DNA of 64,000 nucleotides from an uncultured Coprococcus sp. (GCA_934277375.1 CAKQTZ010000008.1:43717-107716); one strand, 5' to 3'. Shown: positions 1 to 9,183, counted from the stretch's first letter. The notes: generated from the letters alone by a model not told the origin. Translations and numbers: made by a program.

Positions 1-301
1 TATCGATGACCTCATGAAGTCTGTAGAGTATAGGATCTGTGTTGCCCTTATATGGATGCTCGGCAAGGAATGCTGTGGCAGCCTTGTCCACACCAAGTGC
101 CTCCGCAAGCTTGTCACAGTATTCCTCTGGAACATACTGCTGTCCCTCAAATGCTGAGGCAAGCCATACTTTATTTACACCTACTTTCTCTGCAAGTGAC
201 TCATATGTGAGTCCACTCGCCTTCTTTGCAGCCTTGAGTGCGTCAAGCTCATCTGCATGCTGTAATCTGATAAGATAATCTGCATTGTTCATTGGTGTCA
301 T
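1..301 (-). CDS. cynS: Cyanate hydratase (cyanase), N-terminal 100 residues, cut by the window edge
   Basis: Cyanase converts cyanate and bicarbonate to ammonia and CO2 in the cytoplasm as a decamer. The visible 100 codons have the N-terminal helical (lambda-repressor-like) domain, then the start of the catalytic domain with the family signature DPILYRLHEVID at 89-100. By comparison with the E. coli enzyme, Arg94 and Glu97 are the catalytic pair; the catalytic Ser lies beyond the window. Start at 301 was chosen because AGGAGG sits about 7 bases upstream (308-314); an alternative ATG lies at 292. No carbonic anhydrase or cyanate transporter is visible on this side. Confidence 0.85.
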   Translation of the reverse strand, partial: MTPMNNADYLIRLQHADELDALKAAKKASGLTYESLAEKVGVNKVWLASAFEGQQYVPEEYCDKLAEALGVDKAATAFLAEHPYKGNTDPILYRLHEVID

Positions 302-344
302 AATATCATCCTCCTTTGATACTGTTCCAATATGAAACCATTGT

Positions 345-382
345 AAAAAAATAGAGGTACTGCGAAACATCGCAGTACCTCT
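345..382 (-). terminator. Rho-independent terminator of the esterase pair
   Basis: A perfect 12-bp stem (353-364 with 371-382, loop 365-370) is followed on the minus strand by seven T (345-351). It lies about 125 bases past the stop of the 507-1637 gene and about 45 bases before the cyanase start, so it separates the two transcripts. Confidence 0.85.
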
Positions 383-506
383 CTGTACTTTCTGAAATAA
401 TAATAGTCCTATATACCAAATATTGCAATATACAACATCACGTATTTTTATTTTTCACACAAATCTGCCGTTCTAAGCATTTGGCTTTCTCTCAGACACA
501 GCGTTA

Positions 507-1637
507 TCATGCAACTATTATTGACATAAGATAAAACGGTGCGGTTCCAGCACACTCGTCATCAAGGACAGTTATCTCTAATGTATGGAGTTTTTTCTCT
601 CCGTGATGGAGAACATGTTCTATATACAGACAGTCACCCCAGTCCTGATCGAAGTTGCTGTCCAGCAGTATCGGATGTGCATTATCACCATCGAGTACAG
701 CCTGTGCCCTGACCGCCGGTCTTGATATCGTCTTTCTGTACTGTATGCCTATGCAGCTTCCCTCAAGTTCAAATGTTATGCTGTCCCCGGCATGTACGCC
801 CGTCCAGCCATTCTTGAAATGATCCAGATGTCCAAGCTTCTCGTGTGTGTCTGCCCTGAAACCGAAAAGCTTTGGGCTGACCTCGCGTATTGTAAGCCTT
901 CTTGCGCCTTCATATGCATTTGCGGTCAATGGTGCTGGAAGCACACATGCACAGGCAGCTTCGTCATGGATACTCTCTGTGTCCGTCTTTGAATCATCAG
1001 ATAAATTCTCATTTTCCCCGAGATCATCCATAATTTCCTCAAGCAGTTTCGTGATCTCACCAGCCACCAGACCATGTCCCTTGTCATTTGGATGCAACCC
1101 GTCAGGAGTTATCTCTTCTCTGGCATATTCTCCGGCCTTCATACGGGCGTATATTGTATCATGCACGCTCACATGCGGTACTCCATAGTGATCCGCAATC
1201 CTGTTGTGCACATCCTGGGTGCTCTCACCAGTGTCATAGAAAACATTATTGAGAATGACAACCGCCGGTCTTGAGTGCCAGCCAAGCAGTGTCCTGAGCA
1301 CACCCTCAAATGTCTCTTCACAATGACTGTTATCCACATCATTTACACTGAAATCCACAACCACGAAATCCGGCTGGTACATGAGCACATCAGTCACAGC
1401 CCTGGACACACCGTAGTATGAATCCGTACCGCCGATTCCACCATTTACATAGTTAAATCTCGCCTGTGGAAATGTATCGCACCACCACTTGTAAACTCTG
1501 TAGGCATATGTATACTTGTGCTCTGTCGCCAGACTACCCTGGGTTATCGAGCCGCCAAGGAAAGCGATGGTGAGCTCCTCACCATTCTGGGCGCGCCGTA
1601 TAACCGATTTTATTCTTTCAAGATCACAAACTCCCAT
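507..1637 (-). CDS. SGNH/GDSL-type hydrolase, probable carbohydrate esterase
   Basis: A 376-residue protein with the SGNH blocks in order: GGSITQG at 28-34 (nucleophile Ser30), NGGIGGTDS (block II Gly), FSVND (block III Asn) and DGLHPNDKGH (catalytic Asp and His) near 180. After about residue 240 comes a beta-rich domain of about 130 residues that resembles the jelly-roll accessory domain of CE2/CE3-like esterases. There is no signal peptide, so it is presumably cytoplasmic. RBS AAGGAG is 7-8 bases before the ATG. It starts 46 bases after the CE2-like gene and probably shares its transcript. Deacetylation of imported oligosaccharides is an inference. Confidence 0.8.
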   Translation of the reverse strand: MGVCDLERIKSVIRRAQNGEELTIAFLGGSITQGSLATEHKYTYAYRVYKWWCDTFPQARFNYVNGGIGGTDSYYGVSRAVTDVLMYQPDFVVVDFSVNDVDNSHCEETFEGVLRTLLGWHSRPAVVILNNVFYDTGESTQDVHNRIADHYGVPHVSVHDTIYARMKAGEYAREEITPDGLHPNDKGHGLVAGEITKLLEEIMDDLGENENLSDDSKTDTESIHDEAACACVLPAPLTANAYEGARRLTIREVSPKLFGFRADTHEKLGHLDHFKNGWTGVHAGDSITFELEGSCIGIQYRKTISRPAVRAQAVLDGDNAHPILLDSNFDQDWGDCLYIEHVLHHGEKKLHTLEITVLDDECAGTAPFYLMSIIVA

Positions 1638-1683
1638 GATTTATCTCCTTATGATATCTGCTCCCCACCTGCATGGGTTCCTT

Positions 1684-2736
1684 TTATAAATTATCCCAGT
1701 CTTTTATGTCAAGGCTTTCTATGTATTCTGCCAGCTCCGTCGCCATCTCGCACGCCTCCGGTATGCGGAGATGTCCTGGGGTGCCAAACCCGTTTCTTCC
1801 ATATATATAATGAGTTATCATATCATCCTTCATGTTGTCAACCACTTCATCTATAGCCTTATCCCATGAGCAGTCGTGGCAGAGAAGTGTGGTACAGCAG
1901 ATTATATGTGCATCCGGATATGTCTTCCGAAGCTTACCAAGAAACTCCATATATCTGGCACGCCACCTGTCAGCCTGCCCTCCCGTGTACGCATTCTTCA
2001 TGAAGTCATATGGATGATTATCATTCTGTCCTATAGCCACTATGACGACCTGTGGTGTATACCGCGAGAAATCCCAGTCCATGCTCTCGCCAAAGAATGG
2101 ATTGTAATGGATTTTATCCCACGCGCTCTCCATTCCTATCTGCTGAGGCTCCTGAAACCATCCAGTTCCGTCCATCAGTGCTATTCCACCTTGGGCTATG
2201 TCGTGTATCTGTGCCTTGAGCTTCCTTGCCGTTATCCACGCATATGAATACCAGCTGTTAGAATATCCTCCGTTGTGTACAGGATCCTCCATTCCAACGT
2301 AGTCGACAGCCTCAGACACCTCACCGGCCGACACCGAATCTCCATACACTTCTATCCGCCGTCCTGAGAGAGGTTTCAGCGGGAGCACTTTCTCGCCGTC
2401 TCCTATCTCATACTCATGTATGGTCAGCTCATGACATGCATCCTGTCTCTTGAAAAATAGCACTCGATGCTCATTTGTATCACTATCCGGAACCACTATG
2501 TCCAGCTCCGTAATTCCTTCTTTGTTCAGAAAATAACTTCTCTGTGACTGGTCAATTATACAACCCAGATAATTGTCCCAATAATTGTTTCTGTTGGACA
2601 CTTTTATCCGCAGTGTCCTTCCCGTAAATTTCATCTCCGCAGATGTACAAGGATATACCCACACTGGCTTCTCCGCATCTGCCCAGTCAATACGTCCTGT
2701 GTACCTGATCATAACATCATTTGGCTTGATCTTCAT
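1684..2736 (-). CDS. CE2-like acetyl esterase (jelly-roll plus SGNH domain)
   Basis: 350 residues from the start chosen here. Residues 1-115 form a beta-rich N-terminal domain. The SGNH domain follows with GDSVSAGE at 132-139 (Ser134), QGGIALMDG, GQNDNHP and PGHLRIPE (His) near the end. This order matches carbohydrate esterase family 2, which deacetylates xylo- or mannosaccharides, often with a Ser-His dyad. The frame is open to 2796, but ATG 2736 has AGGGGA 7-9 bases upstream, whereas the upstream ATG has no good RBS. No signal peptide. First gene of a likely two-gene operon with the SGNH gene at 507-1637. Confidence 0.8.
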   Translation of the reverse strand: MKIKPNDVMIRYTGRIDWADAEKPVWVYPCTSAEMKFTGRTLRIKVSNRNNYWDNYLGCIIDQSQRSYFLNKEGITELDIVVPDSDTNEHRVLFFKRQDACHELTIHEYEIGDGEKVLPLKPLSGRRIEVYGDSVSAGEVSEAVDYVGMEDPVHNGGYSNSWYSYAWITARKLKAQIHDIAQGGIALMDGTGWFQEPQQIGMESAWDKIHYNPFFGESMDWDFSRYTPQVVIVAIGQNDNHPYDFMKNAYTGGQADRWRARYMEFLGKLRKTYPDAHIICCTTLLCHDCSWDKAIDEVVDNMKDDMITHYIYGRNGFGTPGHLRIPEACEMATELAEYIESLDIKDWDNL

Positions 2737-2842
2737 AACATTGTCCCCTGTCATTAGTAATATTTCCGCAAATGTATAATCCCCATGATGTAGCATATTC
2801 TTTTGTCATTCCATTTTGTTCCATATACATTCCTGTCTTCAT

Positions 2843-2886
2843 ATTAGTTAGATTTTACCTAATAGTCAAACTTTATTTAGCTAAAT
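2843..2886. promoter_or_regulatory. AT-rich palindromes in the divergent esterase/MATE promoter region
   Basis: The 240-base gap between the divergent genes holds an imperfect 21-bp palindrome with ATTAG...CTAAT ends (2843-2863) and a perfect 12-bp palindrome ATTTAGCTAAAT (2875-2886). Size and AT-rich half-sites resemble MarR-type operators, which often control MATE pumps, but no MarR gene is in the window. The regulator is unknown. Confidence 0.4.
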
Positions 2887-3037
2887 ATTAATTGTTTTTA
2901 ATTACATTTAACAAACCCAATTGCAGAACCATTTTCCCATCTACAACTTATCCGGATAAACATCTATTGATTATTTTCAACTGCAGTCCTATTATATGGA
3001 AGTAAATTGTCCAACACATTTATAAGGAATGAAAGCT

Positions 3038-4408
3038 ATGAAAAGAGTAAACTTTGAAAATGGAAAGATAACACAGAATATACTTGGAGTAGCCATGCCT
3101 ATGCTTGTAGCACAGCTCATAAGCCTGCTGTATAACGTGATCGATCGTATCTACATAGCAAGAATACCGGATGTTGGCACCTCTGCCCTTGGGGGAGTCG
3201 GTCTTTGCTTTCCTATCATCATCATCATAACCGCATTCAGCAATCTATTTGGCAGCGGCGGCTCTCCTCTGTTCTCCATCAGAAGGGGAATGGGGGATGA
3301 TAAAACCGCAGATACCATCATGAACACCGCGTTCACCATGCTGTGCGGTGCCGCCATCATTCTCATGACTGTCGGTATGATATTTGCAAGACCATTACTG
3401 GTATTGTTTGGAGCATCGGAAAGCGCTCTCACCTATGCATATCCCTATATGATGATATATCTGCTGGGCACTCTGCCATCCATGATCTCCACAGGCATGA
3501 ACCCATTCATAAATGCCCAGGGGTATTCTGTCACAGGTATGCTGACAGTGGCCGTCGGTGCCGCTGCCAACTGCATTCTCGATCCTGTATTTATATTTGT
3601 GCTGCATCTCGGCGTCAGAGGTGCGGCCATAGCCACAGTGATATCACAGATCTTGTCAGCCGCTTTTGTCCTCTACTTTCTGAAGAACAAAGCCGAATTG
3701 CAGGTGAAGCTACTTTCACCGGGACAATTTAGGGAATGTCTGACATACGCAAAGGATATTGTCAGTCTGGGAACCGCTGGGTTTGTGATGCAGCTCACAA
3801 ACAGCCTTGTGTCGATATGCTGTAACAGTGTCCTGTCACGCACCGGCGGCGATGTCTATGTGTCAGTTATGACTATAGTGTCGAGCGTCAGGCAGATCGT
3901 TGAAACACCTATCTGGTCAATAGCCGAAGGGGCTTCACCGGTCATCAGCTACAATTACGGAGCAAGGAAACCCGATCATGTCAAAAAATCCATAGCTATC
4001 ATGTCATTGCTGGCAGTGATATACATGGTCATAGCATGGAGCATCATACTGATCGCACCCGGGGCACTTATATCTGTTTTCAGTTCGGACAGCTCACTCA
4101 TAAATGACTCCATCCCGGCCCTGAAAATATATTTCGCCGCGTTCGCATTCATGTTGCTGCAGTATATTGGCCAGACCACCTTCAAATCGCTGAACAAGAA
4201 AAAGCAGGCTATATTCTTCTCCCTTCTCAGGAAGGCGATCATCGTAGTTCCTCTTACATACCTGCTGCCATACGTCTTCCACCTTGGAACAAATGGTGTG
4301 TTCATGGCCGAGCCTATATCGAATATACTCGGCGGAAGTGCCTGTTTTTTCACCATGCTGGCAACTGTCATACCTGAGCTTAACCGTATGAAAAATAAAG
4401 GGGTATAG
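3038..4408 (+). CDS. MATE family efflux transporter
   Basis: 456 residues, about 12 predicted membrane segments in two repeats. The N-terminal MPMLVAQLISLLYNVIDRIY segment and GGVGLCFP follow the MATE pattern; the length is typical. MATE proteins export cationic drugs or metabolites in exchange for Na+ or H+. An ATG at 3029 touches the ribosome site AAGGA (3024-3028), so the second ATG at 3038, with 9-base spacing, is preferred. It is the only plus-strand gene in the first 20 kb. It stands alone with its own terminator and an upstream palindrome cluster that suggests control by a repressor. Confidence 0.9.
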   Translation: MKRVNFENGKITQNILGVAMPMLVAQLISLLYNVIDRIYIARIPDVGTSALGGVGLCFPIIIIITAFSNLFGSGGSPLFSIRRGMGDDKTADTIMNTAFTMLCGAAIILMTVGMIFARPLLVLFGASESALTYAYPYMMIYLLGTLPSMISTGMNPFINAQGYSVTGMLTVAVGAAANCILDPVFIFVLHLGVRGAAIATVISQILSAAFVLYFLKNKAELQVKLLSPGQFRECLTYAKDIVSLGTAGFVMQLTNSLVSICCNSVLSRTGGDVYVSVMTIVSSVRQIVETPIWSIAEGASPVISYNYGARKPDHVKKSIAIMSLLAVIYMVIAWSIILIAPGALISVFSSDSSLINDSIPALKIYFAAFAFMLLQYIGQTTFKSLNKKKQAIFFSLLRKAIIVVPLTYLLPYVFHLGTNGVFMAEPISNILGGSACFFTMLATVIPELNRMKNKGV

Positions 4409-4418
4409 AAAAAGTAAA

Positions 4419-4460
4419 AATGATCCCACAGATACCTATAACGATATCTGCGGGATCATT
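4419..4460. terminator. Bidirectional terminator between the MATE gene and the converging small gene
   Basis: Stem ATGATCCC-CAGATA (4420-4434) pairs with TATCTG-GGGATCAT (4444-4459). T-rich tracts follow on both strands (AATTTTCTTTCT on plus; TTTTTACTTTTT on minus). It can end the MATE transcript and the transcript of the 4503-4658 gene. Confidence 0.8.
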
Positions 4461-4502
4461 AATTTTCTTTCTATTTTATTGTCTGGTTTGACAGCATATT
4501 AT

Positions 4503-4658
4503 CTAAGCCACTTTCTTATCCTGAGTCATATCCTGTGCATCTGTGGCATCTGCTGATTCACGGTGCATTTTCTCACCCCAGTTTTCATCAATAAAGCATT
4601 TGATCGCTGCAGCGAGTGCTATAACTCCAAATGTATAAGCTAAAATATCCATTGCCAT
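4503..4658 (-). CDS. Small single-span membrane protein (51 residues), unknown function
   Basis: The product begins MAMDILAYTFGVIALAAAIK, one hydrophobic segment (about 4-22), followed by an acidic/hydrophilic tail with ENWGEKMHRES and ADATDAQD. The start at 4658 has AAGGAGAG 7-8 bases upstream; the open frame extends to 4718 but without a better site. The pattern, a single span with a charged cytoplasmic tail, is common in clostridial small proteins of unknown role. It may be cotranscribed with the 4769-5221 membrane protein. Confidence 0.65.
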   Translation of the reverse strand: MAMDILAYTFGVIALAAAIKCFIDENWGEKMHRESADATDAQDMTQDKKVA

Positions 4659-4768
4659 AATTATCTCTCCTTCACTGTTTAGCGCATTCGCGCTGATATC
4701 TGTCTGATCACGTCTCACAAATTCTACGAAACGCCAATGAAGGCCCAGATGTAATTATTATTCTATTT

Positions 4769-5221
4769 TCATGTCAAATTCACGTCACATCTGAGATTTC
4801 CCTCACCGGCATATCCCAGACGTTTCTTTCCGTCTTTTCTGTGTATATATTTCAGCAACAGCCACCTTCGGCTGTTTACTGCCTCCGTGTATCTGCCAGT
4901 CAATGCACATACACAAAATATCAGACTTAACAGTAACGCCACAAGAACCGCTGACAACATCCATGTATCCTCCATGGATGACTCTGAGTCCCCAGTCCGC
5001 AGATTTCTTGTCTGAACCATCACCCCTGCAGAGCTGTCCACCGCAAGCATATCGTTGTTCCCGGTATCTATTCCGCGGCTCTCACCTAATGATGATATTG
5101 AATGTGCAGAATAATTTCTGACATTCGGGTTGTAAAGTCCACAGACTCCAAAGTATGAGACGCACATAACCACAGCAATGATCCATGCATATATATTGTA
5201 ACGTTCTCTGCCTATTGCCAT
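4769..5221 (-). CDS. Hypothetical membrane protein with two spans
   Basis: 150 residues, not recognised. One hydrophobic segment lies near the N-terminus (about 10-30, IYAWIIAVVMCVSYFGVCGLY) and one at about 86-108 (MLSAVLVALLLSLIFCVCAL). A polar loop between them probably faces outside, and a basic tail (RRWLLLKYIHRKDGKKR) probably lies inside. Start at ATG 5221 because GGGAGG lies 8-9 bases upstream; a GTG at 5230 overlaps that site and is unlikely. No neighbour suggests a role. Confidence 0.6.
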   Translation of the reverse strand: MAIGRERYNIYAWIIAVVMCVSYFGVCGLYNPNVRNYSAHSISSLGESRGIDTGNNDMLAVDSSAGVMVQTRNLRTGDSESSMEDTWMLSAVLVALLLSLIFCVCALTGRYTEAVNSRRWLLLKYIHRKDGKKRLGYAGEGNLRCDVNLT

Positions 5222-5379
5222 ATGCGTCACCTCCCGTATCTGCTAAATATCACTTTATCCATTCACTGTAATTTGATCACAGAATATCACGAAATCTATT
5301 TATAAAGTATTATATTATATTGGGGAGTTTTTTTCTGCCTAAGCGCAGCTTCTTTAACCGTCTCTTTACCAGTTATTTA

Positions 5380-5658
5380 CTACTTTTCCTCATTCTCAGG
5401 CTGTACAGTCTCTATCCTGAATACATTAATGGTATCCACATCGGGACAGCAGAACACTGCCGTTCCCGGCTCATTTCCCGGAATGGTTCCACCATATCTC
5501 AGAATATCCACATAGGGAAACGCCACATGCATGGCCATGGGACAAAGCTTGCCTCTCTCCGTGTCAAAATCATATGAATCGCCTATCTTGTGTCCCCTGT
5601 GACAACCGTGCGGCCCCTTTCGGTCTATAAGAGTTATCTTGATCTGTGGTCTGCTCAT
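5380..5658 (-). CDS. TIGR04076 family small protein
   Basis: 92 residues. The sequence has CHRGHKIGD (residues 19-27), GKLCPMAMHVAFPYVDILRYGG and AVFCCPDVD, the conserved layout of the TIGR04076 family of small Cys-rich proteins found in anaerobic bacteria and archaea. Its function is not established; the Cys and His positions suggest metal or redox binding. Its ATG overlaps the stop of the pyridoxamine kinase gene (5655-5658), so the two are translationally coupled. Confidence 0.75.
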   Translation of the reverse strand: MSRPQIKITLIDRKGPHGCHRGHKIGDSYDFDTERGKLCPMAMHVAFPYVDILRYGGTIPGNEPGTAVFCCPDVDTINVFRIETVQPENEEK

Positions 5659-6473
5659 TTCGTTATCACCTCTATATACTGCTCAAGCGGAATTCCCTTG
5701 TACTTGTCAACATTGTCCTTGTTAAGGTCTATAAGTCTCTCCACAACTTTCATGGCTGACTGTACACTGTCCTCTATGCTGTGTCCTCCCCTGTACTTTC
5801 CAATAAGCACAGCAGAGAATATATCTCCTGTTCCCGGAAACCTCACAGGAATCTCGGTATAAGGGAACACGTTTAATTTGTCTGTTTCACCATCCAACAT
5901 GAGCGTACTTGTCTGTCCATCTATATTTACACTGGTTATAACAACCGTTTTTGCTCCGTATCCATGAAGTGCATGTGCCAGATCCTCAGCCTCAGACATG
6001 GTCAGAACCTTCTTGTCAGTGTACTTGCCCGCCAGAAAAGCTGCCTCTGTGCAGTTTGGAACTATGAGATCTGCCACTTTGCACATCTGTCTCATATATC
6101 CCACCGTATTCTCCGTAACACCATTGTACAGTATTCCATCATCACCCATAATAGGATCAACAAATATAAATGCCCCCTGAGCCTTCTTCTTCTCGCAGAA
6201 CTCAGCCACCAGCCTGGTCTGTTCCTCTGATACAAGAAATCCGGTTGCTATGGTGTCAAATGTAAATCCAAGTTCATCCCACACCCTCATACTGTTCTTC
6301 ATATATCCTGTGGTCTCAAGGATATCAAATCTGCCATAGTCCAGTGTATTTGACACAAGTGCTGTTGGCAGATTGTACACCTGAAATTTCATGTTGGACA
6401 TGATCGGTATCATAGCCGACAGTGCCACCTTGCCGTAGCCTGCCATGTCATTTATAAGCAGTATGTTGTTCAT
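5655..6473 (-). CDS. pdxK: Pyridoxamine/pyridoxal kinase (PfkB/ribokinase-like)
   Basis: 272 residues, the normal length for PdxK/PdxY-type kinases, which phosphorylate pyridoxamine, pyridoxal or pyridoxine with ATP in the B6 salvage pathway. Visible motifs: NDMAGYGKVAL at the N-terminus (substrate binding), VDPIMGDDG, PNCTEAAFLAG, and the catalytic anion-hole GTGDIFSAVLIG near residue 218. RBS AGGAAGAGG precedes the ATG. It is the first gene of a coupled pair with the TIGR04076 gene. The exact vitamer preference cannot be read from the sequence. Confidence 0.85.
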   Translation of the reverse strand: MNNILLINDMAGYGKVALSAMIPIMSNMKFQVYNLPTALVSNTLDYGRFDILETTGYMKNSMRVWDELGFTFDTIATGFLVSEEQTRLVAEFCEKKKAQGAFIFVDPIMGDDGILYNGVTENTVGYMRQMCKVADLIVPNCTEAAFLAGKYTDKKVLTMSEAEDLAHALHGYGAKTVVITSVNIDGQTSTLMLDGETDKLNVFPYTEIPVRFPGTGDIFSAVLIGKYRGGHSIEDSVQSAMKVVERLIDLNKDNVDKYKGIPLEQYIEVITK

Positions 6474-6523
6474 AGTCTCTTCCTCTTCCTTTTGATAAAA
6501 GTATTTCTCTGTATTTTTTCAGT

Positions 6524-6572
6524 GAGCAGTATGCCGATACCACATCTCATAGTATCTGATGGCATGCTACTC
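6524..6572. repeat. Inverted repeat downstream of the methyltransferase gene
   Basis: 6524-6535 pairs with 6561-6572 over 12 positions with one mismatch. On the minus strand it starts 8 bases past the methyltransferase stop but has no T tract there; on the plus strand it is followed by CTACTTTTT. It may be a weak transcript-end hairpin. Confidence 0.45.
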
Positions 6573-6579
6573 CTACTTT

Positions 6580-8685
6580 TTATAACATATATTTGTCACC
6601 GGATAAAGTCTGCTTTATGAACTCATATTCATCATCGGTAACTGCATACAGTTTTCTCACTATATCATCTATCTCATCATACAGTCTGTGTCGCTGCAAA
6701 TTGCCTTTACCTGTCTTGTCCGTCTGCATTCCTGAACTCACAGAACTTTCTGTGATAATTTCTTCTGCCCTTGAAATTATGCTTCTCTGAGTCTCTTCAT
6801 CTGCAACCGGAACAGGTATGCTCTCTATGTGGGATCTCAGGATCTTCACCGCATTGTAGCGCTTCTCATATATATACTGCGCCACCCTTGAGTTGAGTAC
6901 CGCCATGACATACCGCATATCAAGTCCTGGTATGCGTGGTATGACCACGTTGCAGCTGTTCAGTGTAAGCCTCTGTGTATTGTCATATGCAAATACAAGC
7001 TGTCTATTAATAAACCTGTAGATCAGCTTCTCCGGAGCCCGGTAAGACTCCATCGGCGCTGCCTGCTGATACATGGCAAGATCCGGATACATATACTTTT
7101 CTGCTTCACCGCATCTGTATCTGTACACATCCGAACCTGTTATCACAGTCTCCATCCCCGCCTCACATTTTTCTGATATGTATCTTCCGTTATCACCAGT
7201 CACTATCCCCAGGGCGAAATCGGCCTGCCCCCTCAGGAAGGTACAGGCATCGGTACTCTCAAGTTTTTCTAACAATCTGTACTCATCGTCACTGAGCCTC
7301 AACACGAAATTCTCACTGCCAAGGGGTCTGTCCATTCCTATAACAAATGTTTCGCCATCTCTCTCGATCACCGCCCCTTTGCTGTGCCCCGGATCACGAC
7401 TCTTTTCAAGCTGCAGCACCACCGCCGGGCACTGCACACTGTGGAATACGTCGCCGAGGAAACTAACCCGGCTCACATTTGCCGTGCCCGCTATGACTGT
7501 CCTTACATTGCTATGATTACGCACATCAAACAAGGCCTCCGGCAGCACAAATGCAAGTATTCCGTCATCTGACAACATTCTGAGCGCACGCTCAACAAAT
7601 ACATCATATGACTCCACTCCTCTGCCGGCCGCGGTTATGTACGTTTTCCGTAAAACGGCCCGTGTCTCCCTGTCAAATGTATACCCCCACGGTGGGTTGC
7701 CAATGATCACGTCATATCTGAAATCGTCCGACGATATTGCAACATCACATGAATCATAACCCGGATGACGTCCATATACTTTAAGGAAATCCCGGTGTTC
7801 TACATGTTCATATATAGTGCGGATTGCTTCATCCTCATTGTCACATATCCGTCCAGCCAGCCTGTCGAGTGCCAGATTGAACCTTGCAAGCTGTACACTG
7901 AGCTCATCTATATCACATGCATATATGTTGCTAAGATCTATGTCATCCGGAAGCTGTATGAGAAAATTTCCTGTTCCGCAGCAGGGATCAAAGAAGCTCT
8001 TATCTACCCCGGATCTCCTGCTGCACATATCACTGATCACATCATTTATCAGTTTTCGTACCACATTAGTTGGTGTGTAATATGAACCGGCTGCCTTCCG
8101 GCTGCCTATATCCCTGATCGACATATAAAGCAATCCAAGTACATCCTCACCCTTCTGATACTTATAGTCAGTGTCCACAAGATTCTCGTGTTCACATATC
8201 CATGCCAACGCCTTTTCTTTGTCCTGGATTATATCGTCAAGTAACATGCTCCATATGTCTGTGACATTTTTTCTATATATTTTACTATCTTCACATACCA
8301 CACCGCTGCTTATCAGAAGCTTGAGTGCGCAGTCTGCCAGGAGCACCCGCATGGCTGTCTCAGTCACACATATCTCCTGTTCCGCCAACATATCAGCCAG
8401 CCTTTTCACCGTGGATGCGCTCTCACAGTCATCTGACACATATCCGTCATACAAACCTTTGCCCGACACATACCTCTTATTGCGCCGGCTGCGTAGCGAT
8501 CTTCGTTCGCCATTTTCCAATGATTGTTTTAGTTTTCCGACATAATCCCCAGTAAAATACACCTGTCCATCCGGATATCTGCCCTGTGATTCGATTTTCC
8601 CAAGTCTGAGCCAGTTTCGTCCCGTTGCCCTCGATATCGAGAGCTGTTGACACAACCCGTCCAGCGTTATGTGCATCTCACTCAT
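6580..8685 (-). CDS. Orphan N6-adenine DNA methyltransferase with N-terminal helix-turn-helix
   Basis: 701 residues from ATG 8685 (GAGAGG 6 bases upstream; the frame is open to 8769). The N-terminus (about 5-35, ITLDGLCQQLSISRATGRNW) looks like a MerR-like helix-turn-helix. A linker follows, then the gamma-class N6-adenine methyltransferase core: GSYYTP, DPCCGTGNF at 233-241 (AdoMet binding) and NPPW at 330-333 (catalytic). The C-terminal third ends in a TaqI/type-IIG-like target recognition region (SHIESIPVP). It would methylate adenine in a DNA target. No endonuclease motif is seen in the protein, and the only neighbour of interest is an Rpn nuclease remnant upstream. It could be an orphan epigenetic methylase or the surviving half of a restriction system. 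Confidence 0.8.
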   Translation of the reverse strand: MSEMHITLDGLCQQLSISRATGRNWLRLGKIESQGRYPDGQVYFTGDYVGKLKQSLENGERRSLRSRRNKRYVSGKGLYDGYVSDDCESASTVKRLADMLAEQEICVTETAMRVLLADCALKLLISSGVVCEDSKIYRKNVTDIWSMLLDDIIQDKEKALAWICEHENLVDTDYKYQKGEDVLGLLYMSIRDIGSRKAAGSYYTPTNVVRKLINDVISDMCSRRSGVDKSFFDPCCGTGNFLIQLPDDIDLSNIYACDIDELSVQLARFNLALDRLAGRICDNEDEAIRTIYEHVEHRDFLKVYGRHPGYDSCDVAISSDDFRYDVIIGNPPWGYTFDRETRAVLRKTYITAAGRGVESYDVFVERALRMLSDDGILAFVLPEALFDVRNHSNVRTVIAGTANVSRVSFLGDVFHSVQCPAVVLQLEKSRDPGHSKGAVIERDGETFVIGMDRPLGSENFVLRLSDDEYRLLEKLESTDACTFLRGQADFALGIVTGDNGRYISEKCEAGMETVITGSDVYRYRCGEAEKYMYPDLAMYQQAAPMESYRAPEKLIYRFINRQLVFAYDNTQRLTLNSCNVVIPRIPGLDMRYVMAVLNSRVAQYIYEKRYNAVKILRSHIESIPVPVADEETQRSIISRAEEIITESSVSSGMQTDKTGKGNLQRHRLYDEIDDIVRKLYAVTDDEYEFIKQTLSGDKYML

Positions 8686-8719
8686 ATACAGCCTCTCTGT
8701 TTCTTTATTCCAACTTGTT

Positions 8720-9181
8720 TCACTTCTCCGATTTCTTTGTATCGTCAGCCAGCGATGGGCTGTACCCACTCACCGATTCCCTTACCATATTATAGATGGG
8801 CTCTAACTCTTTTATCGGATATTCAAGCGCCTCGGCAGTCTGTTCAAGAGTGTATCCTTTTTTCACCTTGCTGCTAACCTGCTTGGTCAGGAGACTCTGG
8901 ATACCACGCTCCTCGCCATCCTGAACCCCTTCTTCATACGTCTGTCTCATATGCTTTTCCTGATCATATAAAAATATACTCGTACGTAACACCTCCGCCC
9001 TGCTCTTATGAAAAATGTGATATAAAAGCATGAGAAATTCACGAATTAAAGATATATTGGAATGGTCCTTTTTACACACGGACTCATAAGAAACCTTCGA
9101 CTTGAAACCTATGCTTTGAACGGATTGTAACACCTTCAAAATGGTTTGTCTATAGATTGGAGCAAACTCTCCAAAACGTAT
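8720..9181 (-). pseudogene. Remnant of an Rpn/PD-(D/E)XK family transposase-like protein (C-terminal end only)
   Basis: The frame reads FGEFAPIYRQTILKVLQ, then a helical region, then EKHMRQTYEEGVQDGEERG and an HTH-like stretch (GYTLEQTAEALEYP). The latter two are the usual C-terminal end of Rpn-type recombination-promoting nucleases in Lachnospiraceae. The nuclease half is absent: the frame runs back into the end of the DUF2798 gene without a start codon or RBS (the best codon, TTG 9139, has none). It therefore looks 5'-truncated, and the junction falls at about 9184. A near full-length relative lies at 36197-37399. Confidence 0.6.
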
Positions 9182-9183
9182 AG

